This document shows, piece after piece, positions 20,341-29,939 of a stretch of 64,000 nt of DNA. The stretch lies in NCBI RefSeq assembly GCF_001427785.1, contig NZ_LMHM01000018.1, positions 64,541-128,540 on the forward strand, written 5' to 3'. A program made the position numbers and the translations under genes. Source of the DNA: Lysobacter sp. Root690. Lineage in GTDB: Bacteria; Pseudomonadota; Gammaproteobacteria; Xanthomonadales; Xanthomonadaceae. The notes under the pieces are model-generated. The model saw nothing but the letters and a program-made list of their open reading frames with translations. It made no database searches and was not told the DNA's origin. How positions within the stretch are numbered: the first letter of the stretch is position 1; the number at the start of each line of letters is the position of its first letter.

Positions 20341-21564
20341 ATGCCTTTGACCCTCGGTCTGACCGGCATGGACCCGGCGACGGAGTCTGCTTTGCAGACG
20401 GCCTTCAAGGTCGCCAACGCACAACTCGGCGGTCACTGGAATCTCGTGCCCGAGCAACAGGCCGATTTCGTCGTGGTCGACATGGACAGCATGTACGGCC
20501 CGATGAGCTGGCTGCGCCTGCACGCATCGGGCAAGTCGGTGATCGCGCTGACCGCCGCGCAGCGCACCCAGGCCGACTATCTGTTGGCGCATCCGTTCAG
20601 TGCCGACTCGATGTCGACCCTGCTCGGCGAGATCGCGACCCTCAGCGGCCACGCGATCGCCAAGCCCGCGCCCGCCGCGGCGCCGACCGCGGTCGAGATT
20701 CCCAAGCAGCCGCGCACCGATCCGACCGCGGCGCTGCCCGACGTGGTGGTGGACCTGCTCGAAACCGACCTGGCCCAGGCCAAGGCGGCCGCACAGCAAG
20801 CCGCGCCGGCGCCGGTGGCCGCACCGCCTCCCGCGGCGGTCGTTCCGGCTCCCGCCGCACCCACGCCTGCTGCGCCTGCACCGGTTGCGCCCGCTCCAGT
20901 CGCCGCGGCGCCTGCCGCACCCGCGCCGACGCCGATCACCCCCGCTGCCGCGCCCGTGGCCGCGGCGCCCGCCGCCGCCAACCCGGCCGTCCCCAGCATC
21001 ACCGCGCGCGGCGATGGCCTGCTCGACTGGTTGGTCGCCGGCCGCCTGCGCGGCCTGCTGCGCGTGGGCAGCGGCGAAGAACGCCTGCTGATCGATGCCG
21101 ATCAGCGCAAATACCACGGCCCGGCCGCGCTCAAGCCGCTGGCCGGCTTGTTCGACCGCGGCTTCGCCCCGTCCGAATTCGAACTGCTGCCGGCCGCGCA
21201 GTGGGACGCCGCCGCCGTCCAGCTCGGCGCGGCGATGCCGCTGACCCGGCTTGTGTGGTTCGGCAACCTGCTGGCCGGCCACGGCCGCCTCGCCCCGGGC
21301 TACGACCCGCAGCGCCGCTACCGCATGACCAAGTGGCCGCAGACCGAACGCGAATACCCCAAGCACTTCCGCATCGCCACGGTGATGATGAAAGCGCCGG
21401 CGACGGTGACCGAGATCGCCGAGGCCAGCGGCGTGACCGAGGCCGAAGTCGCCGATTTCATCAACGCCAACCTCGCCACCGGCTTCGCCGAGGCCGAGGG
21501 CGATCCGACCCCGGCCGAACCGGCCAAGTCCGGCGGCCTGTTCGGACGCCTGCGCGGTCGCTGA
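20341..21564 (+). CDS. Uncharacterised protein with Ala/Pro linker
   Basis: This 407-aa protein has an N-terminal domain (about residues 1-105) with alternating strands such as ADFVVVDMDSMYG and KSVIALTA, reminiscent of a receiver-like fold. A long low-complexity Ala/Pro linker follows (about residues 150-225). The C-terminal domain (about residues 230-395) has LLDWLVAGRLRGLLRVG and a winged-helix-like VTEIAEASGVTEAEVADFIN. The start MPLTLGLTGMD at 20341 is preferred because the 32 residues possible upstream look non-coding. No family is recognised. A regulatory or motility-related role is possible but unproven. Confidence 0.75.
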   Translation: MPLTLGLTGMDPATESALQTAFKVANAQLGGHWNLVPEQQADFVVVDMDSMYGPMSWLRLHASGKSVIALTAAQRTQADYLLAHPFSADSMSTLLGEIATLSGHAIAKPAPAAAPTAVEIPKQPRTDPTAALPDVVVDLLETDLAQAKAAAQQAAPAPVAAPPPAAVVPAPAAPTPAAPAPVAPAPVAAAPAAPAPTPITPAAAPVAAAPAAANPAVPSITARGDGLLDWLVAGRLRGLLRVGSGEERLLIDADQRKYHGPAALKPLAGLFDRGFAPSEFELLPAAQWDAAAVQLGAAMPLTRLVWFGNLLAGHGRLAPGYDPQRRYRMTKWPQTEREYPKHFRIATVMMKAPATVTEIAEASGVTEAEVADFINANLATGFAEAEGDPTPAEPAKSGGLFGRLRGR

Positions 21565-21746
21565 GGCGGCTGCGACGAACCGTCGCGGCCCCTCGCAGGC
21601 GCGGTCCGGACAACGTCCGGCAACGCCGCGATATATCCACGAACGCCGCTGAATCGAGCGGCTTGTCGGTCCGGACTGCGGTGCCAGTCGACGCAGACCG
21701 ACTCTGGCGGCTTCGATTGGGCCTGAACATCAAACCGTCACACTTC

Positions 21747-21775
21747 TTGCTCGCCTCACGCGGGGGCGGGACAAT
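21747..21775 (+). promoter_or_regulatory. Candidate dxs promoter
   Basis: TTGCTC (21747-21752), a 17-base spacer and GACAAT (21770-21775) precede the dxs start region by about 20 bases. Confidence 0.4.
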
Positions 21776-21805
21776 GCCCGACTAGCAGAAAGCCAGATGG
21801 TCGGA

Positions 21806-23713
21806 ATGATCGATTCGCAGCGCTACCCGCGTCTTTCCCGCATCCAGGTCCCCGCCGATCTGCGCCGCTTTCCTGAAGAGGAACTGCCGGCCATCGCCGA
21901 GGAGCTGCGTGCCTATTTGATCGAACAGGTCGCGCTGGTCGGCGGCCACTTCGGCGCCGGCCTGGGCGTGATCGAACTCACCGTCGCCCTGCACTGGCTG
22001 TACGAGACTCCGGTCGATCGTCTGGTCTGGGACGTCGGCCACCAGTGCTACCCGCACAAGATCCTGACCGGCCGCCGCGACGAGATCCACACCGTCAAGC
22101 AACAAGGCGGCGTCGCGCCGTTTCCGAAGCGCGACGAATCGCAATACGACACCTTCGGCGTCGGCCACAGCTCGACCTCGATCTCGGCCGCGCTCGGCAT
22201 GGCGATCGCCGCGCAGCGCAAGAACGACGAGCGCAAGATCGTGGCGGTGATCGGCGACGGCGCGATGACCGCCGGCATGGCGTTCGAAGCGCTCGCCCAC
22301 GCCGGCGGCATGACCGATCCGGAACCGAACCTGCTGGTGATCCTCAACGACAACCAGATGTCGATCTCCGAAAACGTCGGCGGCGTCACCAAGATGCTCG
22401 GCCGCCTCACCGGCAGCCGCACGCTCAACGCGATCCGCGAAGGCGGCAAGAAACTGCTCGGCGACAAGCGCAAGCCAGCGGCCAAGTTCGTGCGCCGCTG
22501 GGAAGAACACTGGAAGGGCATGTTCGTGCCGTCCACGTTCTTCGAGGAAGTCGGCTTCCATTACACCGGCCCGATCGACGGCCACGACCTGCCCGCTCTG
22601 CTTGGCGCGATGAAGACGCTCAAGGGCCTCAAGGGCCCGCAGCTGCTGCACATCATCACCACCAAGGGCAAAGGCTACGAACTCGCCGAGGGCGACCAGA
22701 TCGGCTATCACGCGGTCGGCCCGTTCGATCCCGAAAAGGGCCTGATCAGCAAGCCCGGCGCGAAGAAGCCGAGTTACACCGACATCTTCAGCGAGTGGCT
22801 TTGCGACATGGCCGCCGCCGACGAGCGCCTGATGGGCATCACGCCTGCGATGCGCGAAGGCTCGGGCCTGGTGCGTTTCAGCAAGGAATACCCGCAACGC
22901 TATTTCGACGTCGCCATCGCCGAGCAGCACGCGGTGACGCTCGCGGCCGGCATGGCCTGCGAAGGCGCCAAACCCGTCGTTGCGATCTACTCGACCTTCC
23001 TGCAACGCGGCTACGACCAACTCGTGCACGACGTCGCGATCCAGAACCTCGACGTGCTGTTCGCGATCGATCGCGGCGGCGTGGTCGGCCCGGACGGCGC
23101 GACCCATGCCGGCAATCTCGATCTGTCCTACCTGCGCTGCGTGCCGAACATGGTGGTGATGGCGCCGGCCGACGAAGACGAATGCCGCAAGATGCTCAGC
23201 ACCGGCCATCGTTACGAAGGCCCGGCCGCGGTGCGTTATCCACGCGGCACCGGCCCCGGCACCGCGATCCAGCCCGGCCTGGACACCTTGCCGATCGGCA
23301 AGGCCGAACTGCGCCGCCAAGGCTCGCGCATCGCCCTGCTCGCGTTCGGCGCGATCGTGCCCGCGGCCGAAGCCGTCGCCGCCGAACTCGGGCTGACCGT
23401 CGTCAACATGCGCTTCGTCAAACCGTTGGATCGTTCGCTGATTCTCGAGTTGGCCAAGAGCCACGAAGGCTTCGTCACCCTCGAAGACAACGTCGTCGCC
23501 GGCGGCGCCGGCAGCGGCGTGGCCGAATTGCTGGCCGCCGAAGGCATCGTGCTGCCGGTGTTGCACCTGGGCCTACCCGACGAATTCCAGCACCACGCCA
23601 GCCGCGAACAGCTGCTGGCCGAAGCGGGACTGGACGCGGCGTCGATTCGCGCGTCGGTGCTCAAGCGCTGGCCGCAATTGCTGGCGGTGCCGGCGCAGAC
23701 CGCGATCAGGTGA
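21806..23713 (+). CDS. dxs: 1-deoxy-D-xylulose-5-phosphate synthase
   Basis: Dxs condenses pyruvate and glyceraldehyde 3-phosphate in the first step of the MEP isoprenoid pathway. The 635-aa protein has the N-terminal [17 protein letters not shown] and [18 protein letters not shown]. The thiamine-diphosphate motif is [14 protein letters not shown], continuing to ILNDNQMS. The transketolase pyrimidine-binding domain has [14 protein letters not shown] and GATHAG, and there is a C-terminal transketolase domain. The start [10 protein letters not shown] matches the form I recall from Xanthomonas. MVGMIDS at 21797 is an alternative adding three residues. Confidence 0.97.
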   Translation: MIDSQRYPRLSRIQVPADLRRFPEEELPAIAEELRAYLIEQVALVGGHFGAGLGVIELTVALHWLYETPVDRLVWDVGHQCYPHKILTGRRDEIHTVKQQGGVAPFPKRDESQYDTFGVGHSSTSISAALGMAIAAQRKNDERKIVAVIGDGAMTAGMAFEALAHAGGMTDPEPNLLVILNDNQMSISENVGGVTKMLGRLTGSRTLNAIREGGKKLLGDKRKPAAKFVRRWEEHWKGMFVPSTFFEEVGFHYTGPIDGHDLPALLGAMKTLKGLKGPQLLHIITTKGKGYELAEGDQIGYHAVGPFDPEKGLISKPGAKKPSYTDIFSEWLCDMAAADERLMGITPAMREGSGLVRFSKEYPQRYFDVAIAEQHAVTLAAGMACEGAKPVVAIYSTFLQRGYDQLVHDVAIQNLDVLFAIDRGGVVGPDGATHAGNLDLSYLRCVPNMVVMAPADEDECRKMLSTGHRYEGPAAVRYPRGTGPGTAIQPGLDTLPIGKAELRRQGSRIALLAFGAIVPAAEAVAAELGLTVVNMRFVKPLDRSLILELAKSHEGFVTLEDNVVAGGAGSGVAELLAAEGIVLPVLHLGLPDEFQHHASREQLLAEAGLDAASIRASVLKRWPQLLAVPAQTAIR

Positions 23714-23726
23714 GCGACGCGACCGG

Positions 23727-24005
23727 ATGAGCGAACCGGCCGCATCGTCGATGGCGATGAAGCGGCTGCTCGCCCTGCTCGGATCGATCGCCGCCTACAA
23801 CGACAAAGGCTGGCAGTGGTCCGGCCACGACGCCGCGCACAGCGAAGCCTTGCGCGCCGGCTGGTCGTTGGAGATACGCGGCTTGCTCGACAGCATCGAG
23901 GCCGATTCGCTGCCGGCGCAGCTCAGACAGGAACTGCTGACTCGCGCGCCGGTTCAAGACGACGACGGTGTCTATGTCGAGAAATTGAAGCGCTGGATCG
24001 CTTGA
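23727..24005 (+). CDS. Small hypothetical protein
   Basis: A 92-aa soluble protein starts 13 bases after dxs and is probably co-transcribed with it. It appears mostly helical, with short recognisable patches (KGWQWSGHDAAHSE, GVYVEKLKRWIA) and no known motif. Function is unknown. The codon usage and compact position favour a real gene. Confidence 0.6.
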   Translation: MSEPAASSMAMKRLLALLGSIAAYNDKGWQWSGHDAAHSEALRAGWSLEIRGLLDSIEADSLPAQLRQELLTRAPVQDDDGVYVEKLKRWIA

Positions 24006-24044
24006 GGCGCGGACGACGGTCGCGTCGGCGCTGCGGTCAGCGTT

Positions 24045-24377
24045 TCAACCGGCCCAGAACGGAATCAGTACCACGGCGCTGAGCAGCGCGATCGCTGCGA
24101 TCTTCGTGCTCGCACGCGGCAACATCGTCATCAGCAGACTCCACGCCAACGCCGAAATAATCAGCGCGGCGGTCCAGAAGATCGGCCCCTGCGCCCAGCC
24201 CCAGCCGTACACGAACAAGCCGAAATCCACCGCCAACAGCAGCCATCCGGCGGCGCGCAACACGCGCGCGCGCGAGGCGTCGAAGGCGTTGGCGAACACC
24301 TGCCGATGGTGCTTTTCCAGCCCCAGGCTCAACAGGCACCACGCGGCGATTCCCAGGCTCAGACCCAACCAAAGCAT
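24045..24377 (-). CDS. DUF3325 membrane protein
   Basis: This 110-aa inner-membrane protein has three hydrophobic segments and the N-terminal LGLEKHHRQVFA, typical of DUF3325. These proteins are often encoded in siderophore/iron-uptake operons with PepSY and DUF3649 proteins, as here. It is the last gene of the three-gene minus-strand operon, 11 bases after the PepSY gene. Confidence 0.85.
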   Translation of the reverse strand: MLWLGLSLGIAAWCLLSLGLEKHHRQVFANAFDASRARVLRAAGWLLLAVDFGLFVYGWGWAQGPIFWTAALIISALAWSLLMTMLPRASTKIAAIALLSAVVLIPFWAG

Positions 24378-24388
24378 GCGCGTGTTCC

Positions 24389-25969
24389 TCAGCGATCCGC
24401 GAGCGCGGGCTGGTTGCCCGGCTCGTTGCCGCGCTCGGCGCGACGCGGTTTGCGCTCTGCGATCGGCTGACGCGCCTTGACGAAACTATTGCGCGCCAGC
24501 AGCGCGAACCCGGCGCCCAGCGCGAACGCGGTCAGGTCGACCGCGGCCAGCGCCCAGTCGCCGCGCGCGATGGTCGCGAGCAGATGACTGTTCGGCGCGG
24601 TCGCAAGATTCACCAGCGGAATCAGCGCGAACGCGGCCGCATTGATCGCGAAGAACTGGCCCCAGCCGCGCTTGTGCACCGCCGGGATCGCCGCGTACAG
24701 CGTGGCCACGATCCAGACTGCGCAGAACACGGTGATCTCGGCGTTGGCGCGCTGAGCGATCTCGGCCGGGATCAGGCGATTGGCGATCACCATCGCCGCG
24801 CTCGCCAACGGCAAACCGCCAACGACGCCGAGGTTGAGCGCCTGCACCAGACCGTAGCCCGATGCGCTGCCGGCCTCGGCGATCTTCTTCGCGCGTTTGC
24901 TCACCCACACCTGCATGCCGCTGGCGATCATCACGCAGCCGGCCAGGCCCATCACGAAATACAGCCAGCGCAGCGCGCTGCCGCCCCACTGCGCCATGTG
25001 CATGCCGCCGAGGAAGGTGTAGGTCTTGTAGCCGGCCTGCGGCACGCCCGACTGGTGCAGGAACTTGCCGTCGTTGGCGTCGTAGAACACCGAATCGAAA
25101 TTCCAGGCCACATTGCGGCTGTGATCGCCGCCGAAGGAAATCGTCGCGCTGGTGTCGTCGGGGTGATGCACGCTGACCCAGGTGATCGGCTGGCCCAGAC
25201 GCTGACGCGCGTCGGCGACCAGTTTGTCGACCGGATAAATCGTCTTCAATTCCTTGCCGGTTTCCGGACGCTCGTAACTGTCCGCGGCCTCGACGAAGAA
25301 TTTCTCGACGTCGCCGTTGTACGCCGCGTTCAACCCGGCCGGCATGTAGTTGGCGACGAAGATCGCCACGCCGGTGTAGGCGATCATCAGATGGAACGGC
25401 AGACCGAGCACGCCGGTCAGATTGTGTCCATCCAGCCACGCGCGTTGGCCGCCGGTCTTCGGGCGGAAGGTGAAGAAGTCCTTGAAGATGCGCTTGTGGA
25501 TCACGATGCCGGTGAGGATCGCGATCAACATGAACATGCCGGCGATGCCGACGATGTACATGCCCCACAGCGGCGAATGCAGGTTGTAGTGCAGGGTGAA
25601 GAAGAATTCGCCGCCAGCGGTTTCGGGAATTTTCTTGCCGGTCGCCGGATCGAGGTTGAGCAGGTCCGGATCGCCCGCATCGTAGTAAACGCCGCCTTCC
25701 AGCGACTTGCTGCGTTCGCTCGGCAAGGTCACGTAGTACGCATGCGGGTGCGGCTTGGATACTTGCTGCAACTGGACGATGGCCTGGTCCAGATCGATGC
25801 TTTCGCCGCTGCGTTCATGGCCGTGCAGCGCCGGCTGCATCCAGTGGGTGAGCTCCTTGTCGAAGCAGGCGATGGTGCCGCCGACGAAGATCACGAACAG
25901 CAGCCAGCCGATCACCAGCCCGGCCCAGGTATGCAGCCAGGCCATCGCCTGGGAGAAGGAATTCTTCAT
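24389..25969 (-). CDS. PepSY-associated transmembrane protein (iron-uptake type)
   Basis: This 526-aa inner-membrane protein has the family start SQAMAWLHTWAGLVIGWLLF, PepSY-type periplasmic regions (TLHYNLHSPLWG, WVSVHHPDDTSATISF) and about seven to eight membrane segments. Family members accompany TonB-dependent siderophore receptors and are proposed to act as ferric-siderophore reductases. Key His residues are seen in LHTW, TLHYNLH and GGMHMAQWG. The start at 25969 begins at the conserved MKNSFSQAM; the longer frame upstream is out of character. It lies 19 bases after the DUF3649 gene. Confidence 0.93.
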   Translation of the reverse strand: MKNSFSQAMAWLHTWAGLVIGWLLFVIFVGGTIACFDKELTHWMQPALHGHERSGESIDLDQAIVQLQQVSKPHPHAYYVTLPSERSKSLEGGVYYDAGDPDLLNLDPATGKKIPETAGGEFFFTLHYNLHSPLWGMYIVGIAGMFMLIAILTGIVIHKRIFKDFFTFRPKTGGQRAWLDGHNLTGVLGLPFHLMIAYTGVAIFVANYMPAGLNAAYNGDVEKFFVEAADSYERPETGKELKTIYPVDKLVADARQRLGQPITWVSVHHPDDTSATISFGGDHSRNVAWNFDSVFYDANDGKFLHQSGVPQAGYKTYTFLGGMHMAQWGGSALRWLYFVMGLAGCVMIASGMQVWVSKRAKKIAEAGSASGYGLVQALNLGVVGGLPLASAAMVIANRLIPAEIAQRANAEITVFCAVWIVATLYAAIPAVHKRGWGQFFAINAAAFALIPLVNLATAPNSHLLATIARGDWALAAVDLTAFALGAGFALLARNSFVKARQPIAERKPRRAERGNEPGNQPALADR

Positions 25970-25988
25970 GCGTGCGCCCTCACGGTGC

Positions 25989-26339
25989 TCATGGCCGCGC
26001 CGCGGCTTCGGGAAACAGCAACGCCACCGCGTACATCGCGCCCGCCCACAGCGCCAGCACCCAGCACGCGCGCCAGGCGCTGCGCGCGGCGAAGGCGTAC
26101 ATCGCCGCCGCGCACCAAACGAAGAAGCAGAGCAGACTTGCCGCAACCACCCTATCGTTGCGATCAAACGGCAAAACCACGGTGCCGAACGCGGTGAACC
26201 CATACGCAACCAGGTAACCGATCACGATCGCGGCAAACGAGCGCAACGCGACACCACCGCGATACCCCCACGACAGGGCAGGACGCGGCTTGCGCGGAAC
26301 AGCGGAGGCGGAGGCCGTGGGGGCGAGCGTGTCGGTCAT
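25989..26339 (-). CDS. DUF3649 membrane protein
   Basis: This 116-aa inner-membrane protein has three to four hydrophobic segments and the family-like SFAAIVIGYLVAYGFTAF and LCFFVWCAAAMYAFAARS blocks. DUF3649 proteins are small iron-uptake-associated membrane proteins. It is the first gene of the operon, downstream of a Fur-like palindrome. The start MTDTLAPTAS at 26339 is chosen over a longer frame lacking similarity. Confidence 0.85.
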   Translation of the reverse strand: MTDTLAPTASASAVPRKPRPALSWGYRGGVALRSFAAIVIGYLVAYGFTAFGTVVLPFDRNDRVVAASLLCFFVWCAAAMYAFAARSAWRACWVLALWAGAMYAVALLFPEAAARP

Positions 26340-26423
26340 GCGGTTTCGTAGGCGGACGAGGGCCGGGCCGGCTTCCTGCCGCGCGGTCGGACGCCCGCAG
26401 CGGCGGGCCAGCGCCCAGTCTAG

Positions 26424-26446
26424 TTGCCAATGGTTCTCATTTGCAA
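26424..26446 (-). promoter_or_regulatory. Putative Fur box
   Basis: An interrupted palindrome, TTGCxAATG-N5-CATTxGCAA, contains AATGAGAACCATT on the minus strand, close to the Fur-box core AATGATAATCATT. It lies about 90 bases upstream of the DUF3649 start and fits iron-repressed control of that operon. Confidence 0.6.
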
Positions 26447-26596
26447 ACCATTCGCGGTCGCGATTCGGATCGAACCGACGGCGCAAACCCGCCTTGCCGG
26501 AGCGGTCCGGTTACAGATGAGTACACAGCGGCGACCGGGGAACGGCTACGATCCGGCTTCCGCCGAGCCCTCATCCCCCGCTCAGGAGCGTTACGG

Positions 26597-27613
26597 ATGC
26601 GTCGTGCCCTCATCGTCCTCGCCTTGCTGGCGCTGCTGCCCGGCGCCGCCGCCGCGCAGACCGCGCCGACTCAGCCCGCCGCCGCCCCGCCGAGCGGCGA
26701 TATCCGCGACTTCGACACCCTGGTGGTCACCGGCGAACAGCCCGGGCCCGGACTGTGGAAGGTCATGCGCGGCGGCCACGTGCTGTGGATCCTCGGCACC
26801 CTGAGCCCGCTGCCCAAGGACATGACCTGGCTGTCGCGACAGGTCGAGGCGACCATCGCCGAATCGCAGGAAGTCATCGCTCCGCCCTCGGTCAGCTTCG
26901 GTACCGAACTGGGCGTGGTGCGCACCATGATGCTGATCCCCACCGCGCTCAAGGCGCGCAAGAACCCGGATGGCAAAACCTTGCAGGAAGTCGTGCCGGC
27001 CGACCTCTACGCGCGCTGGACCACGCTCAAGGCGCGCTACATCGGCCGCGACGGCGGAGTCGAGAAATGGCGTCCGATCTTCGCCGCGCAGGAGTTGTAC
27101 GAAGCGGCGATCAAGCAGTCCGGGATGTCGCTCAAGGGCGTGGTCCAGCCGGTGGTCGACAAGGCCGCCAAACAGCACGACGTGCCGATCACCGAAGCGC
27201 GCGTGACCCTGAAGATCGACGATCCCAAGGCCACCTTGAAAGAGTTTTCGGCCAGCGCGCTCGACGACCGCGAATGCTTCGCCAAGACCTTGTCGCGGAT
27301 CGAAAGCGATCTCGAATCGATGCGCGCGCGCGGCAACGCCTGGGCGATCGGCGACATCGCCACCCTGCGCACCCTGCCGCAGGGCGACCAATACCGCACC
27401 TGCCTGGAAGCGCTCGCCGCGACCGGCGTGGCCAAGCGCCTCAATCTCGGCGACCTGCGCCAGCGCGTCACCGCGCAATGGCTGGAACGCGCCGAGGACG
27501 CGATCGCGAAGAACAACAGCACCTTCGCGACCTTGCCGGTGGCCGACCTGCTGGAAACCGGCGGGCTGCTGGATAAGCTGCGCGCGGCTGGGTATACGGT
27601 CGAGGATCCGTAG
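26597..27613 (+). CDS. TraB/GumN family protein
   Basis: This 338-aa exported protein has a signal peptide (RALIVLALLALLPGAAAAQ). The TraB/GumN signature region is LWKVMRGGHVLWILGTLSPL, and the body of the protein is largely helical. The family is thought to be related to metal-dependent proteases of the Tiki type, and the bacterial role is unclear. The start at 26597 is preceded by AGGAG. A longer frame to 26441 would bury the signal peptide. It is transcribed divergently from the iron-uptake operon. Confidence 0.88.
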   Translation: MRRALIVLALLALLPGAAAAQTAPTQPAAAPPSGDIRDFDTLVVTGEQPGPGLWKVMRGGHVLWILGTLSPLPKDMTWLSRQVEATIAESQEVIAPPSVSFGTELGVVRTMMLIPTALKARKNPDGKTLQEVVPADLYARWTTLKARYIGRDGGVEKWRPIFAAQELYEAAIKQSGMSLKGVVQPVVDKAAKQHDVPITEARVTLKIDDPKATLKEFSASALDDRECFAKTLSRIESDLESMRARGNAWAIGDIATLRTLPQGDQYRTCLEALAATGVAKRLNLGDLRQRVTAQWLERAEDAIAKNNSTFATLPVADLLETGGLLDKLRAAGYTVEDP

Positions 27614-27616
27614 GTC

Positions 27617-27637
27617 GGGATTCGGGATTCGGAATTT
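27617..27637. repeat. Short GGGATTC heptamer array
   Basis: GGGATTC, GGGATTC and a degenerate GGAATTT directly follow the TraB/GumN stop codon (27613). Confidence 0.75.
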
Positions 27638-27855
27638 TCGAACCAGCGTCAGTTCGCAGCGCGGGCTACGCAATATTTGTGAACGGCCTTCAGCTCGCAC
27701 GCTTTTCGATCCGATGCGCTAGATTTTCCGGCGCTCAGCCAAACGAATCGGACCTAAATACCGCTCACAAAACACCGCCTGCGTTATGACAGGCAACCAC
27801 CAAGCGAACAGCGACCGGGCCAAAACGATCGCCCGATCGCCATTCGATCTTCAAC

Positions 27856-29469
27856 TCAGTTGCGCGAGCGCGCGACCTCCCACCAAGTCGCGCCGTCGCA
27901 ACGCAGAGTCAAGGTCGCGCCGGCGGCCGCCACGAAATGTCCGGCCAGCACCAGGTTCTGGCTCGCATCGATCACCGTCGGCGCCGCATCGAACTTCAGC
28001 GTGACCAGATGTCCCGAATAGGTCGCGTGGATACCGGCGATATTGCTGCCGCCGCTGATATCGACGAACTCGTGCCAGGGCGAAATCCGGATCGTCGTGG
28101 CGGATGCGACCACGTCCGAACTGCCGTCGTAACCGCTGGCCTTGGCCAAGGTGCCGGCGGGAACATCGGCGCCGTTGTCCAGGTCGACGTCCAACACGCG
28201 CACTTGACGCGCCAGTTCGCTCAGGCTCAGCCCCTTCGGGCCGTTGGCGACAAACGAACATGCCGACAGCAATGGGCCGGGCGCCGCTACGGCGGGGATG
28301 TACGAGAAGCCATGGCGCGGCGCGCCACCGCCGTTGGATTCAAACACACAGGTCTTGAATGCGATGCTGCCCGGATACTCCAAACGCGCACCGCTGCCGC
28401 TGTTGTTGAAAAACCGGCAACCGTTGAACTCCAGCCCCGCATAGGCGCCGACATTGCGTATCGCCACGCCGCAGGCTTCCACGTTGCCCTGCGCCAGCTT
28501 GCCGGCCGAGGCGAACCAGCAGTTGCTGAAACTGAATTGCCGTTTGACGCCGTCGCCCTCGATCAGCACACAGTGATTGGATCGGGTGGCGTCGAAGAAA
28601 CACGAAGTGAGATAGAAATTCGCCGCCCGCGTGTTCGGCGCGATACGCATGTCACCCTGCACGAATCCACCGATGTCGCTGTCGATCATGTACAGCGCGT
28701 CGACATCGAACGCCTGCACGCCCCATAGCCCAGTCGGCGCGTTCTGAGAGATATCGTCGTTGCCGCGCAGGAAACAACCGATCACATGCAGGTTCGCGCC
28801 CTGCCCGCCGGCGCCTGGCGCGCCCAGCAGCAAAGCGGTGCCCGCACCTGAGGGGTTGACGATCTTGCAACGGGAAATCTCGCATTCCTCGAAGCCGCGC
28901 AGGCGAAATGCGTTGAACCAGCCGCTGAGCTTGAGATCCTGAAATATCGAACGTCGCTCGGCCAACAGATCGAAATGGGCGCCGTCGGTCTTGGCCACGG
29001 TGCTGCCCAGGGTGAAATTGCTGAACTTGCGATACTTGCGGTCGGCGCCGCAAAAGAAGATCGACGCCGTCGCCGAGGTCGTGCGGATGGTCGTGTTGTC
29101 CTGGCCACAGCCATCGATCCACAGGTGATCGATCGCGGACAGGTCGATCGCCGCGCCGACGTTGTAGGTGCCCGCCGGCAGGAACAAACGGCCACCGCCG
29201 AGTGACTGCAGTTGATCGATCGCGGCCTGGATCGCCGCGCGATCGTCGGCGACGCCATCGCCGACCGCGCCGAAATCCTTGACGCTGACCTGCTCGCGCA
29301 ACTTGTCGCGCACGGTGCGCTCGACCGCGACCGCTCCCAGCGGCTGGTAACTGACCTGATCGGAGGAAAGCGCGGCGGCAGCCCGGCTCTGTCCTGGCGC
29401 GAGCGTCATGCAGGCCGCGGCGGCCCCCACAGTGCCGCCAATAAATAGTTTGCGTCGTTCGTTGTCCAT
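27856..29469 (-). CDS. Exported right-handed beta-helix protein (pectate-lyase superfamily)
   Basis: This 537-aa protein starts with a twin-arginine-like signal (ERRKLFIGGTVGAAAA). The pectate-lyase-3/tailspike N-terminal motif follows: VSVKDFGAVGDGVADDRAAI with LPAGTYNVG. About 350 residues of beta-helix coils come next, with repeated short strands and Asn/Gly turns (FNGCRFFNNSGSGA, FKTCVFESNGGG). The C-terminal domain (about residues 440-537) resembles the caps of phage-tailspike-like or polysaccharide-degrading proteins. The substrate is unknown. The start at 29469 has GGAG 6 bases upstream, and 29475 is possible. The gene stands alone. Confidence 0.88.
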   Translation of the reverse strand: MDNERRKLFIGGTVGAAAACMTLAPGQSRAAAALSSDQVSYQPLGAVAVERTVRDKLREQVSVKDFGAVGDGVADDRAAIQAAIDQLQSLGGGRLFLPAGTYNVGAAIDLSAIDHLWIDGCGQDNTTIRTTSATASIFFCGADRKYRKFSNFTLGSTVAKTDGAHFDLLAERRSIFQDLKLSGWFNAFRLRGFEECEISRCKIVNPSGAGTALLLGAPGAGGQGANLHVIGCFLRGNDDISQNAPTGLWGVQAFDVDALYMIDSDIGGFVQGDMRIAPNTRAANFYLTSCFFDATRSNHCVLIEGDGVKRQFSFSNCWFASAGKLAQGNVEACGVAIRNVGAYAGLEFNGCRFFNNSGSGARLEYPGSIAFKTCVFESNGGGAPRHGFSYIPAVAAPGPLLSACSFVANGPKGLSLSELARQVRVLDVDLDNGADVPAGTLAKASGYDGSSDVVASATTIRISPWHEFVDISGGSNIAGIHATYSGHLVTLKFDAAPTVIDASQNLVLAGHFVAAAGATLTLRCDGATWWEVARSRN

Positions 29470-29939
29470 ACTCATCTCCAGGAAAACATCGGGTGTCCTT
29501 GCTATCGCGATGACGCATCGGCCGCGCCGCCGTCAGCCCAGTACGAAATCACGCGACCTCTGGAAACAAGCGCATGGGCATCACCGCCCATTTTCCGCAC
29601 GCCGCTCGCAGCGGCCGCGACTGGATCGAACCGCCGAATTCATGCAGCCGATTTATCGATCAAGGCGATCACGACGCGAACGGGATGCGCACAACAAATC
29701 TAGCCACGCATAGGACGAGCACCAAGCAGTGGCGCTGCGCCGTCTCGCATCCTGTTTCGCCACGGCGCGCATGGCTATCGTCACTCGCGAGCCAGGCCGA
29801 GCACTGCACAGGAACACGCAGCCCCCGCATTCGCCGGGGCTGTGTTTACGCCTCGATCGGCGACCAGGACGACCGAACTTGAAAAATATTGATATAAAAT
29901 AGCGACACCTGGACGAATCAATAAATCCGTTCAACCTCT
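29470..29939. other. Intergenic region with a tRNA-Pro-like remnant
   Basis: No gene is recognised. At 29815-29875 a hairpin plus degenerate T-arm sequence is clearly related to the 3' end and terminator of tRNA-Pro (see that entry). AT content rises to the right of it. Confidence 0.5.
29815..29875 (-). pseudogene. Decayed tRNA-Pro 3' end plus terminator
   Basis: The string hairpin (CAGCCCC...GGGGCTG), TGTGTTTACGCCTCGATC, GACCAGGACGACCGAACTTG aligns position by position (about 70% by eye) with the same region beyond and within tRNA-Pro: hairpin, TGCGTTTACGGCTTGATC, GGTCGGGACGGCCGGATTTG. It ends in the T-loop. It is read as an old left-end remnant of an insertion at tRNA-Pro. Confidence 0.5.
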
